From positions 62,001 through 126,000 of the forward strand of contig JAQJVL010000740.1 of NCBI GenBank assembly GCA_035578905.1: a stretch of 64,000 nt of DNA. The letters are read 5' to 3'. Positions 53,501 through 59,500 of the stretch are shown piece by piece. The translations under genes and the position numbers were made by a program. The notes below the pieces were generated by a model. It worked only from the letters and a program-made list of their open reading frames with translations, made no database searches and was not told the origin of the DNA. Origin of the DNA: Stictocephala bisonia. Lineage: Eukaryota; Arthropoda; Insecta; Hemiptera; Membracidae. The first letter of the stretch is position 1, and each line of letters opens with the position of its first letter.

Positions 53501-56500
53501 AGCAACAAACAGGCTACGTTTAATTGATGACGAGATTTTTTTAACTTTTGATGTGGCATAGTGCTTGGACGTAATTTTTTTCTTTTGAATCGGAGACTCA
53601 CCTATTTCTTGAAGCGATGTATTGAGTGCTTCTACAACCACTGAAGTTGTGGTGAAATCTGGGTCTCGGCCCTGAACAGCTATTTTCGATCCAGAAGAAT
53701 CATCATCCAGGCCTATGGATTTTCAACATTACTTGGCTCTGTACTTTTCATCTTAGATACATCTTTTCTACATTTGTCACAAATCATGGCTCTATTTGGC
53801 ATATGCGGAAATAGTTCAATCATCCAAGATGTGACAATTCTCAGTTTTTTTCTGTCCCCTAATAAAATGATTTGGTTTAATCACAGGATTACAACATTGC
53901 ACTCTCACCGCACTGATACACTTTTTATTATGTTCCATTGTGAAGTAAAACACTTAAAAACAACTTTTCAATTTATAATCTTGCTATAAAATAAATAAAC
54001 TACTAAAAATAATAACATTTATACAATATATTTACATTAAAGTTAAAAGCAAACACTAAGCACTTTTATAAACACAAATGAGGTATTTTCTCAATGAGGT
54101 ATTCACTCACAGAACACATCCTCTCAGCAAAGAGTTTAGTAACTGACTGAGTGTACAGACAGGCAGTGTAGAATCATGCCTGTTGCAACTTGCACAGATA
54201 ACAGCCCACTTGTTCCAACCTGCAGAGATTGGCTCAAGTCTTAGCAAAATGGAATGTACATTTATTTGTACTATCTGTTGGGATCATACATTCTATATTA
54301 ATATAGACCAGAGGCTTATATTTACTTCTAAATTAATATTTAAAAATAAATAAATTTTAAACCTCATTATTATTTTTTAATAATATATAGCCTATGTATT
54401 CATGTTAATGTTTCCAATTATTTATATTTTAAATTATGCCATATTAGTTAAGAGCTATATTTTAATAATTTTGGTTGAAGCAAAAATATCTGGTTATCTG
54501 TTTCAAAGGTATACAGCAGCCTTGCAACCAAAACGGGTTTCAGGGAAAAACCAGCTTCAGTAATATTATTTTTTAACCAATGAACCCATATCATCCCATA
54601 ATAATATTTTACTATGTGATAGACAAAAGTACTTAGAATTTATGGAATTTTTTTGAAAATTTTAAATTATGTACTTTTTGACAAAATGTTAAACTCAAAA
54701 TTCAAACTTGTATTTTGACAAAAAAGCTTTTTCTGACAACCTATGTCAAGTTATACATCAATGGAAAGAGCAAGTGAAATGCTGAAAAATTACACCACTC
54801 CCAGCTCTCTAGCTACAATTAGTGCAGGTCCTAGAGCAATTTAAGAAAAGTACGTTTACCCTTTTTCGGCAAATTTTTGAAAACTTTACATAGCCATATT
54901 TCGGAAACGGCTTGAGATAAAAATTTGAAATTTGGAATTTTGTTTCGTTTTAACACCTACTATAAGTGTACCAAATTTGAGCCAAATCTAAAATGGTGAG
55001 GTAAAATTTTAATTTTAAGTGTGTTGATCTGACATGGAATGACCCGTTAATGTTTTGCTGTTTTTTTAATTTTAAATATTTATTGCCAATTTATTTAAAT
55101 TATGTTCTATAAATTATTACCTATTTATATTTATTAACTATTCATTGTATACCTGTCAACTATTTATTTTATATTTATTATTATATTTTACAAATTTATT
55201 ATGTTACTTATTTATTGCATATTTATTAACAATTTATTGTATATTTGTTAACTATTTAGTTCATATTGATTATTATTTGTTACCTATTTATTGCATATTT
55301 ATTTATTAACTATTATTGTATATTTATAAAATATTTATCAAGTTCTTGGGCCTTATAACTTGTAAATATGTAGTGCTTGTTTATTAATTTCTTTAATAGT
55401 GTGAAGACTGGCTGGTTCAATGAAATATTTATTGGGTTCAAAATGTTCCAATGTTTTGCTTCAATGTAATTTGGTTTATGCCTGTATTGTTGCATGAAAT
55501 AAAATAAAAAATAAAACATGCCCGATAAATTACGTAGTAGGCTAACACCACATCACTCCAAAACACCACACTTGTATGGCCTACCCAAAATTCACAAACC
55601 TAACATTCCCTTACGACCTATTGTTAGCTCCAGAGATTCTCCTGCCCGTGAATTATGCAAGTTTCTCCTTCCAATAATCACTCCTTTGGCTAACAACACA
55701 ACATCACAAGTAAAGAATTCAAAATAATTCACTGAAATGACAAAAACCATGACCATAACTAATAATGACATTCTTGTAAGTTTTGGTGTAGTTAACTTGT
55801 TCACTAATATTCCGGTAAAAGAAACTCTAAGAATAATCGAAAACAGGCTTAACCAAGATACTAAACTTTCAGAACGTACCAAACCACTGTAAATGTATGG
55901 CGTGGGCGGGTGGGTCAGTACCTCTGTACATGTAGGGGTGGGCGTGTGGGTCAGTACCACTGTACGTGTAGGAGTGGACATGTGGGTCAATACCACTATC
56001 CGCCCACCCATACAAGTATAGTGGTATTGACTATGCTTATGTCATGACTAGGAAGGCTTAAGAAAATTATCAATATTAACTTTTGATTAAAACTCATAAC
56101 TGTTGAAAGGATAAGTTTTGATATACAGTAAGTTTTTATAGTAAACATAATACAGCAAAAAAAAAAAGGACTATGCTATTGTCTTGTGTATTGACCCACC
56201 CATCCACCCATACAGGTACGGTGATGATGACCCATCTGCCCACCCATACACGTACAGTGGTATTGACCCTCCCGCCCATCCATACACGTACAGTGGTATT
56301 GACCAACCCCGCGCCACCCATACACGTATGGTGGTGATGACCCATCTGCCCACCCATCACGTACAGTGGTATTGACCCACCCACCCACCCATAACGTACG
56401 GTGGTATTGACCCACCCACCCCACCCATACAGGTATGGTGGTGATGACCCATCTGGCCCACCCATACATTTACAGTGGTGATGACCCATCTGCCCACCCA

Positions 56501-59500
56501 TACACATACAGTGGTATTGTATACTGGTATACCTTGTCAATACCACTGCACGTGTATGGGTAGGTGGGTGGGTCAATACCACTGTACGTGTCTAACCCAC
56601 CCAGATGTGTATATATATATATATATATATATATGAACGACAACGGTTTATGTCAGTCGCTAAGTTGTCTTTATTAGATGTCGGTCCGCCTCTAAATATC
56701 CTTCCATACAAGGATGACAAGTACTTGTGTCATCATTACAATTGACATTTTTGTTGATTTACATATACACAAATCGGTAAATAATATGTACCCATAGGCA
56801 TAGCCCGTTTGAGGTTCCATCATATTATTAACTGAAGTAAACTAAGAGAATGGTTACAAACTGTGTAATAAGTAAATTCATTTAAATTTTAGAATTAGAT
56901 TAAAAAGAAAATGTAGGCCAAAAAGACAAAAAAGAAAAGTAAAAGTAAAAACTACTATAAAAACCACCCTCCCACTCAAACACGCACAGTGATTTGACCC
57001 ACCCGCCCGCCCATACACGTACAGTGCCACTGTAGGTGTATGGGTGGGCGGGTGGGTCAATGCCACTGTAGGTGTATGGGGGGGGGGTGGGGTCAGTACC
57101 ACTTATAGGTGTAGGGGTTTGGGGTGAGTACCACTGTATGTGTATGGGCGGTCGGGTGGGTCAGTACCAACTGTAGGGGGACTTATGAGAAGTCTACGTG
57201 GGTAAGGGAGTTCCCATCCTAAAGAAAAAGAATATAACGTAATGATGGAAATTTTACAGCTTTGCACTGAATGTAATCATTTGAAATAGAAGGTCAAATA
57301 TACCGCCAGGATGATGGTAGGGCCCAATGGGTTCCCCCTATCACCTATTTTCGCCAATATCTACATGGAAGAGTTGAGGAACAAGCAATTGCTTCCTCAA
57401 AATCTCAAACCTAAGGTTTGGCTTTGGTACTGTGGACGACACACTTTGTCTGCTGGAGTCACGGTGTGAACCAGATTTAGAAGAATTTTTAAAACACTTG
57501 AACAAGGTTTCACCCCCACAATTAAATTCACCATGGAAAAGAAGTAAACAATAAATTATCATTTTTGGGTGTAAAATGTAGAAAAAACAAAACATGGCCA
57601 TAAAAACATCAGTCTACAGAAAACAAACTCACACAGGCAAATACCTCAATTTCAATTCTAACCACCCACAAACTGTTAAATAAGGCGTAGCCTTCTCTCT
57701 CTTTGATAGGGCCCGAGCCATATGCTCAGACAAAACTAAACTAGATAATGAACTAAAAAATGTTTCCAAAGATCTAATAAACAATGGCTACCCTCATCTC
57801 TCATAAACAAATGCAAACAATTAAGAAAACGCTAACAAACACCCACTGACACAGAAAAGCCTAAAGCATTTATGTCCATTCCATATACGCCTAACCTTTC
57901 AGAAAAAATCAGACGCATAGCTAGGAAATACAAAATCAGAACATCATTCAACACACAAAACACATTAAGACAGTCTTTAACAAAAAACTAACCAAAGAAT
58001 GAGGAGCAATCCTCCAAAAAATGTAGTATATTATTGCTTTACTTTTTGAATGCAATAAAAAAATTCATAGGGGAAACAAAGAGACCACTGGAAGTTAGGC
58101 TACAAGAACACAAAAATAACATTAAAAAAGGAGAAAACTACACATTCTAAATTAGCTGAAACATACCTGGAACAATGAACACAGATTTAACTGGGATAAC
58201 ACTAAAATACTTCACAGGGAACCACATTTTTTTAAACTTTAAATTCATCGAATGTGCCTTTATGAAACTAAATAATGAACAAGTAATCAGTCAAAGTAGC
58301 ATAGAAGTTAGACCCATGTGGGTTCCTTTACTTAAAAACACACTTGATTAAAAAGTTCAATACACTCAGAACCCTAAAAACACCTGCACCTACAAAAATT
58401 TTTAAACACCATCCCCGTCACCTGAGTCACCGCATTTTTGGTGATCTCGGAGCGTACGTCCTAAAACTCGTCAGTCTGTATATGGTTGTTTTGAAGTTTT
58501 AGTGTGTATGTTTGTCTTGCCCCCTTTTGTTTATCAACCTTGGAGGGAACTTCTTTAGACACTGCATTTGGATTGTATCATCCTCACTTCGTGCCTGGGA
58601 CGTCTAGACGCCATCGTACGGCAGGTCGTAAGACTTTATCATTTTTGTAATATTTGATTATTGTATTGTTTTATTCCTAATAATTGTTGTTTTTCAGGTT
58701 TAAAATGTAATTGTAATAGTAAAATGTAATTGTAAATAGTAGTCTCAGCCTTCCGAGTCATATATATCATTTTTTTTGGCTTGTTGAATGTTTTTTTTAA
58801 ATTAATAGTGTTTTTCAGGGTACCATATATTTATGATTAGTTAATGTAATCTTATTTCAGTCTGTTTTTGAATATTAATTTTAATTGATTTTTAAAAAAT
58901 TTTTCGTTGATAACGTGACCTTGACAGCGCCTAATTAGTTATTTAATTTAACCTTTTTAACATTTTATATTTAGTATAAGTTGATTTTGTTGTACCCCAT
59001 TCTAGGATCTAGGTAAAAATGTAGATAATTATTAAAGTAGATAAGTTTATTAGTTTTAAGAACATAGTTTTATAACATGTTTGTGTAGATGTAATTTATT
59101 TTTTTAGCACTTGAAAAGGTTTGGGTTTTACCCAAATCAAAACGTCGTGATTGGTAATTTTCACGTAATGATGGTAAATGTCCAACTACCTTTGTCTCCC
59201 TCATCTGATACTCCATCATTAACAAATATCAAAAACAAAATAAAATTTTAGCGGTAAGGCAAGCATAATATAAAAAAGTAAAATATTAGCATCATGCATG
59301 TTAAAGGAAAATCTTACCATCATAGCTTTAGCTTTCTCAGAGGTGTGGTCGTCGGACTTGGCTGGCTGTGCCAGATCATCAAACTTTGTTCTTTTGGCAG
59401 GCACATCCTCCAGGTCTTGATCTTCGCTGTCTGAGCACGATTGGGACCTCGTACTGGAGTAGCATACTGGAGGTGGTTTGTAAACTACTTTGGTTGGTTG

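Larger units (their letters stand above)
50744..55045 (-). mobile_element. DNA transposon with ~620-bp inverted termini and GTTA duplication (4302 bp)
   Basis: The termini GGGTCATTCCATGTCAAATC (50744) and, inverted from 55045, GGGTCATTCCATGTCAGATC start inverted repeats that match for about 620 bases with few differences. GTTA flanks both sides (50740-50743, 55046-55049). One decayed protein gene lies between. The 4-bp duplication and DDE/D-like protein would suit the Sola superfamily, but I cannot confirm this. It is inserted in the 3' UTR of the LINE. Confidence 0.92.
46661..55516 (+). mobile_element. Second full-length LINE copy, dead, split by a DNA transposon
   Basis: Same family as 19112-23800 in the opposite orientation. 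The 5' end AGAGTGGGGGATG is at 46661 and the 3' end (TCAATGTAATTTGGTTTATG, then an A-rich tail) at ~55470-55516. The element at 50744-55045 sits in its 3' UTR. Removing that insert leaves 4.55 kb, against 4.69 kb for the other copy. Confidence 0.9.
55517..58420 (+). mobile_element. Penelope-like element (second family), truncated and interrupted
   Basis: Begins directly after the LINE tail, inside the RT coding region, so its 5' part is absent. RT and GIY-YIG motifs follow in order on the plus strand, split by a minisatellite block at 55886-57235. The 3' boundary is uncertain; unique-looking sequence to ~59150 may belong to its 3' UTR. Confidence 0.8.

Noticed and set aside
59195..59222. A possible extra CMTR1 exon (GVSDEGDK before gtagtt)
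   Set aside because: The exons at 59318 and 46159 join in phase and match the expected order AMM then EKMGYKK without it.
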